A stretch of 36,163 bases of DNA from Prevotella sp. (lineage in GTDB: Bacteria > Bacteroidota > Bacteroidia > Bacteroidales > Bacteroidaceae): contig SUYI01000016.1 in the NCBI GenBank assembly GCA_015060485.1, positions 1 through 36,163 of the forward strand, given 5' to 3'. Under the pieces are notes generated by a model, which saw only the letters and a list, made by a program, of their open reading frames with translations, searched no databases and was not told the origin of the DNA. The translations under genes were made by a program, and so were the position numbers. Of this stretch, positions 1-6,952 are shown in pieces. Each line of letters begins with the position of its first letter. The stretch's first letter is position 1.

Positions 1-25
1 AAATCTAAAAGTGGCTGTAATACAA

Positions 26-224
26 TGATTTAACTAAAGTTTCGCAAGTGATGGCTCACCTGCATAATTTAACATAAAATAGGAATAAAAATGGCCTCGA
101 TGTTTGGTTAACTCACAGAAAATGAGTAATTTTACAATCGCCAAAAAGTAAAATTCAAACATAAATGTATAATTTATACGCAGCGTGATGAATAATCATT
201 CACTTGCGAAAGTTTAGTAAATCT
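26..224. repeat. ~199-bp inverted-repeat element (MITE-like or invertible segment)
   Basis: Bases 33-51 and 200-218 are inverted copies of a 19-bp sequence with one mismatch (core TTTCGCAAGTGA). With a one-base gap the similarity extends outward to GATTTA/TAAATC, giving arms of about 25 bp around an AT-rich 148-bp interior without a credible ORF. The five bases TACAA stand directly outside both ends (21-25 and 225-229), as a target-site duplication would. The interior holds a promoter-like TATGTTTG on the minus strand (163-156) and TAATTTTAC on the plus strand (126-134). It could be a small non-autonomous transposable element or an invertible promoter segment; one copy cannot decide. Confidence 0.5.
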
Positions 225-279
225 TACAAATAATCATAAAAAACATCTCCTGTATTGTGAAGATATGGGAGATTTTTTG

Positions 280-288
280 TAACTTTAC
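280..288 (+). promoter_or_regulatory. -7 element of the metal permease gene, almost on top of the start codon
   Basis: TAACTTTAC resembles the Bacteroidetes -7 element TAnnTTTG with one mismatch. It ends only 8 bases before the ATG at 297, so a transcript from it would have almost no leader. The -33 region is weak (TTG at 255-257). Confidence 0.45.
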
Positions 289-296
289 CGCCAGTT

Positions 297-1544
297 ATGG
301 ATTTACAGAGTTTCTTTACATCGCTTTTGAACGTGGTTTGCGAGATGGCTCCCTACCTGCTGTTGGGTTTCCTGATTGCAGGGGTGCTACATGTATATGT
401 GCCACAGCGGTTCTATGCCAACTATCTGTCGCGCAAAAACAGGCTTTCCGTATTATGGGCGGCGCTGCTGGGCGTTCCACTGCCGCTATGTTCGTGCGGG
501 GTGATTCCTACGGCTATCGGTCTGAGGAACGAGAAGGCTTCAAAGGGGGCTATTGCCTCGTTTCTCATTGCCACACCGCAGACGGGCATCGACTCCATTC
601 TGGCCACTTTCTCGCTGATGGGACTGGGTTTTGCTATTATCCGGCCTGTGGCGGCACTTATTACAGGTGTCTGCGGCGGACTGCTGGTAAACAGGCTGGT
701 TCGTGAGGATGAATCCAGCACAGTGGAAGATAACTGTCAACTATCAACTGTCAACAGTCAACTAAAACTCTTCAGAGTTTTGAAGTATGCCTACTATGAC
801 ATGATTCGCGACATCGGTCTGCGGCTGCTCATCGGACTCATCGTGGCTGCATTGATTCAGGTCGTGGTGCCCGACGAGTTCTTCCTCTCCTTCGCCGACG
901 AGCCGCTGCTTCAGATGCTGGTCATCCTGGCCATTGCCGTGCCGATGTATATCTGCTCTACGGGTAGCATCCCTGTTGCTGCAGCCTTGATGATGAAAGG
1001 GCTCTCGCCAGGAGCGGCACTGGTGATGCTGATGGCAGGGCCTGCGGTCAATCTGGCCTCCATTCTCGTGGTTCATAAAGCGATGGGACGCCGCTTTACC
1101 TCGATTTATCTGATGACCATCGTTGTGTTTGCCGTTCTCTTCGGTCTGCTTCTGAATGCCGCAGAACAATTGTCAGCTTTCAACTTTCAGCTGTCAACTA
1201 ACAACGCCTGCTGCATGAGTGCATCCGCTCTGCCCAGCCCGTTTAAACTCGTTTGCGCCACAGTATTAACCCTATTAATAGTATTTGCTCTTATGATGAA
1301 ATTATTCAGCAAGTTTACCACCAAGAAACCGTTAGACCCTGACGTTACAGTTTACCGAGTCGAGGATATGCATTGCAGTCATTGCGAGGCTGCCGTAGTC
1401 CGTGCCGTCGAGGAGGTGCCCGGCGTAGAGAACGCCAAGGCCAGTGCCTCTGCCAACACGCTCACCATCAAAGGCCCCGCAACGGAAGAAGCCATCCGCA
1501 AGGCGGTAGAAGGCGTTGGCTATACGTTTAAGGGGAAAGTATGA
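297..1544 (+). CDS. SO_0444-type Cu/Zn efflux permease with C-terminal HMA domain
   Basis: This 415-residue inner-membrane protein belongs to the DUF318/ArsP-like permease family, in the branch called SO_0444-type copper/zinc efflux transporters; metal export is inferred from the family. Two hydrophobic permease halves are visible. The first carries PLPLCSCGVIP (Cys65, Cys67) and the second MYICSTGSIP (Cys220), the expected paired loops with metal-binding cysteines. After about residue 340 a heavy-metal-associated domain follows, with MHCSHC (Cys360, Cys363), so chaperone and pump are fused. Two linkers (about residues 143-157 and 290-303) are encoded by 7-bp tandem arrays. The start at 297 fits the family N-terminus, although the promoter lies only a few bases upstream. 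The metal specificity is not certain. Confidence 0.85.
   Translation: MDLQSFFTSLLNVVCEMAPYLLLGFLIAGVLHVYVPQRFYANYLSRKNRLSVLWAALLGVPLPLCSCGVIPTAIGLRNEKASKGAIASFLIATPQTGIDSILATFSLMGLGFAIIRPVAALITGVCGGLLVNRLVREDESSTVEDNCQLSTVNSQLKLFRVLKYAYYDMIRDIGLRLLIGLIVAALIQVVVPDEFFLSFADEPLLQMLVILAIAVPMYICSTGSIPVAAALMMKGLSPGAALVMLMAGPAVNLASILVVHKAMGRRFTSIYLMTIVVFAVLFGLLLNAAEQLSAFNFQLSTNNACCMSASALPSPFKLVCATVLTLLIVFALMMKLFSKFTTKKPLDPDVTVYRVEDMHCSHCEAAVVRAVEEVPGVENAKASASANTLTIKGPATEEAIRKAVEGVGYTFKGKV
733..767 (+). repeat. Heptanucleotide tandem array in the permease gene (1)
   Basis: Five consecutive 7-bp units: ACTGTCA, ACTATCA, ACTGTCA, ACAGTCA, ACTAAAA. It encodes the hydrophilic linker NCQLSTVNSQL between the two permease halves and keeps the frame open. 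Confidence 0.85.
1169..1203 (+). repeat. Heptanucleotide tandem array in the permease gene (2)
   Basis: Five 7-bp units: ATTGTCA, GCTTTCA, ACTTTCA, GCTGTCA, ACTAACA. It encodes QLSAFNFQLSTN in a loop before the last membrane segment. Same unit type and orientation relative to the gene as the array at 733. Confidence 0.85.
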
Positions 1545-1569
1545 CTGCAAGGAGAAGTACAAGATTTAA

Positions 1570-2361
1570 TTACGACGGCGTGCTATAGACGTGGACGCTG
1601 GAGCCTTGGGCTGCGGGCAGGTAATTGATGCCCCACCAACACATCTGCAAGAGTACGAACGAAATGAGCAGTACCCATAGGGCGATACGAGGCCGTTGAG
1701 TGGGTATTTGCCGGTAATGCACATAGACGAGATAGGCGAACCAGGTGATGGCAGCCCATGTCTCCTTCGGGTCCCACGACCAGTAGTGTCCCCATGCCTC
1801 CTTGGCCCATAAAGCACCGAAGAGCATGCCGATAGTCATAAAGGCCAAACCGACATAGACGAGATTGTCGGTAATGTCGAATTCTTCGTCAGCAATGGCT
1901 TTCCGTTTAAAGAACAGCAAGTACAAGGCCATCACTGTCGAAGCGCCCAACACGGCGTAGGCGAACATATAGACGATGACGTGTGGTGCGAACCATGGAC
2001 TCTGCAGGGCCGGCATCAGCGTCTTGCTGTGGATTTCGGGTTTGAAGAGGTTGACGCAGATGAACACCAGTGCCAGGATGGTAGAGAAGGAGAGTATCCA
2101 CTTGTAACGCCAGCGGGAATAGACGATGATACCCGCCAGCGGCAGGAAGAAGGAATACCAGAGACGTGTTTCGCCCATCGTCCTTAACGGCGGGCGCTCC
2201 AAGGAAATCCACATCATCAGGATAAAGCTGAAAAATACGACGAGTCCGATGATGGTCGATGTATAGGCTATCACCGTCTTCTCACGCCATGCTGCCCAGG
2301 CACCTACGGCCCAAAGCAGAACGGCTGCTATTGCGAAATATATAAATTGTTCCCAGCTCAT
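1570..2361 (-). CDS. ccsA: Cytochrome c biogenesis protein CcsA (ResC-type heme handling)
   Basis: A 263-residue polytopic membrane protein of the CcmC/CcsA/ResC family, which with ResB carries heme across the inner membrane and attaches it to apocytochrome c (System II). The tryptophan-rich WWD motif is clear (WGHYWSWDPKETWAAITW). Histidines expected to ligate external heme lie before it (PHVIVYMFAYA) and near the C-terminus (SSVHVYSTP). About seven hydrophobic segments can be read. It follows resB by five bases in the same operon, and its start is preceded by a purine-rich 8-bp repeat array. No cytochrome or nrfHA gene is visible next to it, so the client cytochrome is unknown. Confidence 0.9.
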   Translation of the reverse strand: MSWEQFIYFAIAAVLLWAVGAWAAWREKTVIAYTSTIIGLVVFFSFILMMWISLERPPLRTMGETRLWYSFFLPLAGIIVYSRWRYKWILSFSTILALVFICVNLFKPEIHSKTLMPALQSPWFAPHVIVYMFAYAVLGASTVMALYLLFFKRKAIADEEFDITDNLVYVGLAFMTIGMLFGALWAKEAWGHYWSWDPKETWAAITWFAYLVYVHYRQIPTQRPRIALWVLLISFVLLQMCWWGINYLPAAQGSSVHVYSTPS

Positions 2362-2362
2362 G

Positions 2363-2394
2363 CCTTTTACTTTTTTACCCTTTTACTTTTACCT
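2363..2394 (-). repeat. ~8-bp tandem repeat at the resB/ccsA junction
   Basis: On the plus strand CCTTTTAC, TTTTTTAC, CCTTTTAC, TTTTACCT. It encodes the lysine-rich ResB tail (KSKRVKK), and on the coding strand it places a purine-rich AAAAGG next to the ccsA start. The period is close to 8 rather than 7, so it belongs to the same class only loosely. Confidence 0.6.
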
Positions 2395-3269
2395 ATAATA
2401 AACATACACACGGCACCACCCAGCATCATATAGATGCCCGTATAAACCAGCGGCAGCCACGGATCGCTCACCAGTTCCAAGATGCTGGTCTGGCTCATGG
2501 CACCCATCTGTGTGTCGTAGCCATATTGGTAGATCTTCCATCCGTCCACCTCTACGGGTTTGTTCACCTCGACGGTGGTCTGGATGTTCTTTCCCGTCTT
2601 CGTCAGAATCTGGATGTCGGAGGCAAAGCGGCGGGGCGAACCGTCGTCGTAGGTCTCCATGATAAACTCCTTCAGTTCGATGGCGATGGGCATCTCCACA
2701 ATCTGCTGTTGCGAGGTCAGCGCACGCCATTCTGGTTCTCCCTTCACCGTAATCATCTTCAACCGCTGCATGTCGGCATTGCCCAACGTGGCAGTAGTCA
2801 TGGCAAGGAACAAGCCAAGATGATTCAAGAGAAAAGGGATGTCCCTTTTCAAATTGACAATTGACAATTGACAATTGACAATTCGTCGGAGAATGATCTG
2901 CCCGAGGATGACGGCGATATACACATAAGTCAACACGAAAGGCCAGAACGATAGCATATTGTTCAGCCACGTACCATTGACTTCCTGTCGTGTCAGTCCC
3001 ATGATGATGGTCAGCACGACAGCATAGACCAGTGCGGGTATCGCAGCCTTGTAGGTGCCGATGAACTGAAAACCATACACCCGCTTCCGCAACAAAAACA
3101 TGATGGCAATAAGCGCGAGGAATCCAGCCAATACGATGCCGTTGACAGGCCAGCGGAAGGCATCCCAATCAACAGGACCGACACTCAGTTCGAGCATCAG
3201 ACCTGCCACGATAAGGCCTCCTCCGATGAGCAAGCCTTCTTTCATTCCATAAGGTTTAGTCCACATCAA
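2367..3269 (-). CDS. resB: Cytochrome c biogenesis protein ResB-like
   Basis: A 300-residue membrane protein of the ResB family, the partner of CcsA in System II cytochrome c maturation. Hydrophobic segments lie near residues 13-30, 40-60, 75-95 and 107-127, then PFLLNHLGLFLAMTTATLGNAD, a periplasmic domain and a final membrane span near residues 275-293, the usual shape of short Bacteroidetes ResB proteins. The peptide IVNCQLSIVN just before PFLLNHLG is encoded by a perfect heptamer array and looks like an insertion in a loop. It is the first gene of the resB-ccsA operon, with a promoter at 3320-3352. Confidence 0.85.
   Translation of the reverse strand: MMWTKPYGMKEGLLIGGGLIVAGLMLELSVGPVDWDAFRWPVNGIVLAGFLALIAIMFLLRKRVYGFQFIGTYKAAIPALVYAVVLTIIMGLTRQEVNGTWLNNMLSFWPFVLTYVYIAVILGQIILRRIVNCQLSIVNLKRDIPFLLNHLGLFLAMTTATLGNADMQRLKMITVKGEPEWRALTSQQQIVEMPIAIELKEFIMETYDDGSPRRFASDIQILTKTGKNIQTTVEVNKPVEVDGWKIYQYGYDTQMGAMSQTSILELVSDPWLPLVYTGIYMMLGGAVCMFIIGKSKRVKK
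2853..2883 (-). repeat. Perfect heptanucleotide tandem array inside resB
   Basis: Four exact head-to-tail copies of ATTGACA plus ATT (plus strand), that is TGTCAAT on the coding strand. It encodes NCQLSIVN. This is the least degenerate array in the window, so possibly the youngest. Confidence 0.95.
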
Positions 3270-3319
3270 AGTGATTAACTATTTGACGATTTGTAATTTA
3301 CTATTATGTATATTTTGAT

Positions 3320-3352
3320 GCAAAGTTAGGTAAAAATAAGGAATAATCCAAA
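3320..3352 (-). promoter_or_regulatory. Promoter of resB-ccsA
   Basis: On the minus strand TTTG (3352-3349), a 20-bp spacer, then TAACTTTGC (3328-3320): an exact match to the Bacteroidetes -33/-7 consensus. It leaves a leader of about 45 bases before the start at 3269. Confidence 0.8.
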
Positions 3353-3360
3353 TATTTTCG

Positions 3361-3369
3361 TAACTTTGC
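3361..3369 (+). promoter_or_regulatory. -7 element before the beta-helix remnant
   Basis: TAACTTTGC fits TAnnTTTGC exactly. No good TTTG lies 20 bp upstream. It precedes only the 40-codon remnant, so it may drive a decayed gene or nothing useful. Confidence 0.45.
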
Positions 3370-3387
3370 ACCATATTTTTGAATAAG

Positions 3388-3510
3388 ATGCAAATGCAAG
3401 GAGGGTCAATAGGCACGGGCGACAAGGCGATAGCCCTGAAGCTGTGCCGACAGGTGACCATCCGCGACATCACGATCTATCGCGGAGGACACTTTGGCAT
3501 TACGATTTAA
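3388..3510 (+). pseudogene. Remnant of a beta-helix (GH28/polygalacturonase-like) protein
   Basis: A 40-codon ORF in an otherwise AT-rich gap. Its translation contains GDKAIALKLCRQVTIRDITI followed by YRGGHFGI. This looks like one or two rungs of a right-handed beta-helix of the kind found in Bacteroidetes GH28-type proteins, where similar strings (KAIAL, VTIRDITI, GGHF) sit in mid-protein. Here the similarity begins directly after a Met and ends in TAA after ITI, so most of the domain is missing. The stretch is clearly richer in G+C than its surroundings, as expected of former coding sequence. A functional 40-aa peptide is possible but less likely. The family assignment is from memory of motif style. 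Confidence 0.45.
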
Positions 3511-3568
3511 TTGACGGAAAAGGAAAAATGTGAAAAACGAACCGAAAAGTCACAAATCTCTTATGGCA

Positions 3569-3736
3569 TCAAGTGGAATTTTCATGCTTCTTCGTCACTT
3601 CTCGAATGGCAGCATCATAGCCTGTCAATGCGGCAAAGGGCGCAAACTGGGCTGCTCGGTTCCACATCGACATCCTCGGATGATGCTTCGGCTCGTAGTG
3701 TGGCAGATTGATAATATCGTCGTAATCATTTCTCAT
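3569..3736 (-). CDS. 55-aa protein encoded with the Y-family polymerase (YolD-like by context)
   Basis: A short gene whose ATG (3736-3734) overlaps the polymerase stop codon as ATGA, so the two are probably translationally coupled. It begins MRNDYDDIINLPHYEPKHHP and contains RMSMWNRAAQFAPFAALTGY. Small proteins with a DII-LPH start and an RAAQFAPFAALTGY block are known to me next to UmuC/DinB-like genes of Bacteroidetes, and in Firmicutes YolD-family proteins occupy the same place beside UvrX/YqjW polymerases. I infer a polymerase accessory or UmuD-like role from this context; there is no direct evidence. The ATG lies inside a heptamer array. Confidence 0.8.
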   Translation of the reverse strand: MRNDYDDIINLPHYEPKHHPRMSMWNRAAQFAPFAALTGYDAAIREVTKKHENST

Positions 3737-3759
3737 TTTTTCATTTCTCCTTTCTCGTT
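3724..3759 (-). repeat. Heptanucleotide array spanning the polymerase stop and the small gene's start
   Basis: Plus-strand units AATCATT, TCTCATT, TTTTCATT (8 bp), TCTCCTT, TCTCGTT. On the coding strand the unit is close to AATGAGA, which contains ATGA, so the repeat itself supplies the overlapping stop and start codons. Confidence 0.7.
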
Positions 3760-5280
3760 TAGGGCACTGCCCGCTCTGTGTCCTCCTATCTGTTCGTTGC
3801 GTTCCTTGGCTGTGGCTCCTTCCTCGAAGTTCAGACCTCTGAGGATAGCGTTCTTGCCGAAACGCTGTTTGATTTTCAACTGTGCCTCCTGCATACGACG
3901 TTCTTTGTCGAGTTTTGCCTGTTCTTCCTGACGCTGTTTCACGAGAGCCTCGTAGTCGGTGAAGAGATCAAGCTGCTGGGGAGCTGTATCCTGTGCCAAT
4001 ACCGATGCCTCTGATACTACATGGTTCGTTGTCAGGTTCAGTCTGCGAATCAGCAAGTCTGGATTCACATGGCTGTCAAACAACTCTGTTGCTCCATCCA
4101 TGATAAGTCGTGAGGATGATGTTGGCTTCTTGAAGTTGAAAGTGCCGTGAGCATGTTTTGGCACTGCCTTTCCGTAGTGGTTCGTGGTCACCTCACCATG
4201 ATATTTTTCGCAGATTTCAGGACGTGTAAGACTCTCGGCATCATAGCCAACAGTCAGCACCAGTTGGTCGGTCACCAGACGCTTCGATACCAAGTCGAGC
4301 GCCATACCCTCAGCCATTTCCTGTATGACTACACGGGCTTTCTGGAAGGAGTATGGCTCCTGCAATACTTGTCCGCTACTGAAGCTATTCGTCTCAGGAC
4401 GATATGCTTTCACGGCCTCCATCGTACACGGTTCCCAACCCCAGGCATGGTCTATCAGTAATTCTGCGTTCACGCCAAATAGCCTGTATAGCAAGCCTTC
4501 GTTCTGTACTGACATCCGTGCTAGTTTACCCATTGTGTCAATGCCATAGACAGCCAGCTTCTCTGCGATACCATGCCCTACACGCCAGAACTTGGTGAGA
4601 GGCCGATAGTCCCACAACTCCTGACGATATGACATTTCATCCAATTCGGCTATGCGCACACCGTCTTTGTCTGCTGGCACTTTCTTGGCCATAATATCCA
4701 TCGCCACCTTGCAGAGATACATATTCGTGCCAATACCCGCTGTAGCCGTGATGCCCGTAGTGGCCAGCACGTCGCGAATCATCTTCATGGCCAATTCGTG
4801 TGCCGTCAGCTTATATGTGCCAAGATAGGACGTTACATCCATAAACACCTCGTCGATGCTATAGACGTGTATATCTTCAGGAGCAATATATTTCAGGTAA
4901 GTCTGATAGACCTTTGTACTTACCTCCATATAGTGAGCCATACGTGGCGGTGCTGCGATATAGTCGAGTTCAAGGCTGGGATTGGCTTTCAGTTCTGGGT
5001 CGTTGTATGATTTACCAGTCATTCTCCAACCAGCAGCTCTTTTACGCAGGTCATTGACATCGCGCACTCTCTGAACCACCTCGAATAGTCGAGCTCGTCC
5101 TCCTATGCCGTATGCTTTCAACGAAGGAGAGACAGCCAGACAGATGGTTTTCTCCGTCCTCGACACATCGGCCACGACAAGGTTAGTGGTCAGCGGGTCA
5201 AGTCCCCTGTCCACACACTCTACACTAGCGTAGAATGATTTCAAATCGATGGCAATATATGTCCGTTGTTGCTCCGGCAT
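3733..5280 (-). CDS. Y-family DNA polymerase (DinB/UmuC-like translesion polymerase)
   Basis: A 515-residue error-prone DNA polymerase of the ImpB/MucB/SamB group, expected to copy past DNA damage. Catalytic motifs are present: YIAIDLKSFYASVEC at residues 8-22 (first metal-binding Asp and the steric Phe-Tyr), and YSIDEVFMDVTSYL with the Asp-Glu pair. ITATAGIGTNMYLCKVAMD is the finger/palm segment, and helix-hairpin-helix and little-finger regions follow. After them QQLDLF near residue 430 matches a beta-clamp binding pentapeptide, followed by a charged helix and IGGHRAG. The length fits the longer UmuC-like branch rather than the ~350-aa DinB. It is the first gene of a two-gene operon with the 55-aa protein. 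I saw no LexA box. Confidence 0.9.
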   Translation of the reverse strand: MPEQQRTYIAIDLKSFYASVECVDRGLDPLTTNLVVADVSRTEKTICLAVSPSLKAYGIGGRARLFEVVQRVRDVNDLRKRAAGWRMTGKSYNDPELKANPSLELDYIAAPPRMAHYMEVSTKVYQTYLKYIAPEDIHVYSIDEVFMDVTSYLGTYKLTAHELAMKMIRDVLATTGITATAGIGTNMYLCKVAMDIMAKKVPADKDGVRIAELDEMSYRQELWDYRPLTKFWRVGHGIAEKLAVYGIDTMGKLARMSVQNEGLLYRLFGVNAELLIDHAWGWEPCTMEAVKAYRPETNSFSSGQVLQEPYSFQKARVVIQEMAEGMALDLVSKRLVTDQLVLTVGYDAESLTRPEICEKYHGEVTTNHYGKAVPKHAHGTFNFKKPTSSSRLIMDGATELFDSHVNPDLLIRRLNLTTNHVVSEASVLAQDTAPQQLDLFTDYEALVKQRQEEQAKLDKERRMQEAQLKIKQRFGKNAILRGLNFEEGATAKERNEQIGGHRAGSALNEKGEMKK

Positions 5281-5305
5281 ACCTTAATATTTCTCAAAAC
5301 ATTAT

Positions 5306-5314
5306 GCAAAGATA
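5306..5314 (-). promoter_or_regulatory. -7 element of the Y-family polymerase gene
   Basis: TATCTTTGC on the minus strand, matching TAnnTTTGC, 25 bases before the start at 5280. No clear TTTG at the -33 position. Confidence 0.6.
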
Positions 5315-5336
5315 ACAATAATTCGGCATTTCTTGT

Positions 5337-5344
5337 TAATTTTG
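5337..5344 (+). promoter_or_regulatory. -7 element of the lipoprotein gene
   Basis: TAATTTTG fits TAnnTTTG. It stands 27 bases before the ATG at 5372 and back to back with the polymerase promoter. Confidence 0.55.
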
Positions 5345-5371
5345 TACTCAGATTTAAATGTATTTATGTAA

Positions 5372-6376
5372 ATGGACAAATTCATGATCTATCGGAGTGA
5401 CGCAAAGAAGGCGAAAAAACTGATATTATTTATTCTCGCCGCAGCATTGATGCTTAATTGTGGCAACAAGACAGGAAAAACCGTCAGTAACACAGACTCG
5501 CTGACAGTGGATTCTATTGGAGCTGATACAGGAATGGACAAACATTCCGAGTCTTATATCCGCCAGCGTATCGACACCATCTACAAGACCGTTGGCAAGT
5601 CAGTTTGTGACAGCCAGGGAAATGAGGTGAGTTACATGCGCAATCCCTTTAATCGTGACAGTGCCTATTGCTCAGAGCGTTACTATGCGCTGATGCAGGA
5701 GGCTCTACAGCTGTGTAATGAGACGGGCGACATCTTATATGACTACGATTACTGGGTGTGCGGACAGGATTTCTCTGACGACTGGAGCTGTAAGGTGGCC
5801 AAGGTCTATGAAATCACAGACTCCACGGCTCTCGTAGATCTGATGATCCATAACTTCAGCGATACGGAGACTACCATCGCCCTCCGTTTCGAGCGCAACG
5901 ACTGGTACATCGACGATTTTTCGCCATCGAAAGACGGCAATGACGACAAGAAATACTTGCGTGAAACCATCCGTCAGGGGCTGAAGATCCGCGAAAAAGC
6001 AAAGGCACTTGTTGGCTATTGGGGATGGGTTGGTGACGACGGCCCTGAGTTACTGCTTCGCTTAGAAATGAATGATAAGGGATTGGAGGTCACGGAGTGT
6101 AATGTCTATCGCATGTATGGCTTCGACAATGCCACCGCTTCCTTCAATGGTACAGATCTTTCTGTCGATGAACTCGAATATGACGAGGAGAACGAGAAAC
6201 TTAACCATGAGTTCCATTTTAGCGCCCACTTGGACAAGAACGGTGATCTGATAGGTGACTGTCGTATCAGGCATCCAATAGCCAGCAGAAATTATGAAGG
6301 TCCTCTCACTCTCCGTAAGGATTACTTCAAATACCGAGATGGCGCTAAACGAAATTTATCCGACTACGCAGAATAA
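5372..6376 (+). CDS. Putative lipoprotein of unknown function (DUF3828-like first half)
   Basis: A 334-residue protein with a basic N-terminus, a hydrophobic segment and the lipobox LMLNC at about residues 26-30, so it should be lipidated and anchored in the envelope. Either ATG 5372 or ATG 5384 could start it. The mature part has two regions. Residues about 65-205 (QEALQLCNETGDILYDYDYW to DWYIDDFSPS) resemble the Bacteroidales DUF3828 style. Residues about 215-330 begin YWGWVGDDGPELLLRLEM and look like a beta-rich domain. No catalytic motif can be recognised. It is monocistronic and ends before a hairpin at 6455. The function is unknown. Confidence 0.75.
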   Translation: MDKFMIYRSDAKKAKKLILFILAAALMLNCGNKTGKTVSNTDSLTVDSIGADTGMDKHSESYIRQRIDTIYKTVGKSVCDSQGNEVSYMRNPFNRDSAYCSERYYALMQEALQLCNETGDILYDYDYWVCGQDFSDDWSCKVAKVYEITDSTALVDLMIHNFSDTETTIALRFERNDWYIDDFSPSKDGNDDKKYLRETIRQGLKIREKAKALVGYWGWVGDDGPELLLRLEMNDKGLEVTECNVYRMYGFDNATASFNGTDLSVDELEYDEENEKLNHEFHFSAHLDKNGDLIGDCRIRHPIASRNYEGPLTLRKDYFKYRDGAKRNLSDYAE

Positions 6377-6454
6377 AAAGCAATCTCCGTATGCTATTCT
6401 TTCGGAAAGATGCACTTCCGCCTGGCAAAAGTTTAAAGGAGAAATAAATAGAAA

Positions 6455-6482
6455 GGAGCAATATTACATTGAATATTGCTCC
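6455..6482. terminator. Bidirectional terminator between the lipoprotein and the small coiled-coil gene
   Basis: A perfect 11-bp inverted repeat, GGAGCAATATT (6455-6465) and AATATTGCTCC (6472-6482), with a 6-base loop. It is followed by ATTTTC and lies between convergent genes. Confidence 0.75.
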
Positions 6483-6500
6483 ATTTTCAATCCATTACAA

Positions 6501-6812
6501 TTATCGCTTGTCGGGAATGCCATAGTCTGGCCAACGTTCCTGGGGATAGTAGCCCTTCAGAGTCTTTTTTGACTCAGCGTAGGAAGCCTTAACGAGGGTC
6601 ATCAGGTCGTTCATTTTCTTTACCTTGGGTGATAGTTCCTCACGCAGACGGTCTACTTCATCATTGGCCTCCGAGAGCATTGCCACAGTCTTCTCCATCT
6701 CGTTGATCTCGTTGTTTGATACACCACGCTCACCCATCTCTTTCACGTGTCTGCGCAGACCCTCAATGAGGTTGCGACTCTTCTCAATCTGAATTTCTGT
6801 TGTCTTTGACAT
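6501..6812 (-). CDS. Small coiled-coil protein, function unknown
   Basis: A 103-residue soluble, highly charged protein. Residues about 1-75 form likely helices with heptad character (IEKSRNLIEGLRRHVKEMGE; EMEKTVAMLSEANDEVDRLR), and the C-terminus is GYYPQERWPDYGIPDKR. There is no signal peptide or membrane segment. It resembles small conserved Bacteroidales proteins of unknown role. It is probably monocistronic, with a TAATTTTG box at 6871-6864 and a hairpin after its stop. Confidence 0.75.
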   Translation of the reverse strand: MSKTTEIQIEKSRNLIEGLRRHVKEMGERGVSNNEINEMEKTVAMLSEANDEVDRLREELSPKVKKMNDLMTLVKASYAESKKTLKGYYPQERWPDYGIPDKR

Positions 6813-6863
6813 AATGTTTAAAAATTACGTTTTTAATGATACTTTTGTATCCTTATTCAGCTA

Positions 6864-6871
6864 CAAAATTA
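6864..6871 (-). promoter_or_regulatory. -7 element of the small coiled-coil gene
   Basis: TAATTTTG on the minus strand, 51 bases before the start at 6812. The -33 element is not clear. Confidence 0.45.
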
Positions 6872-6952
6872 ACAAAAAAAGTCGATTTTACGAACATGAG
6901 AGAGTCTGCTTTTTGTTGTTTTTTAACTTCGCAGTGGCATAGTTTTTAACGA

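Noticed and set aside
3279..3473. 64-codon minus-strand frame upstream of resB
   Set aside because: It runs through the resB promoter and leader and shows no family resemblance; its tail SKLQIVK may be a decayed heptamer-like tract, but too degenerate to call.
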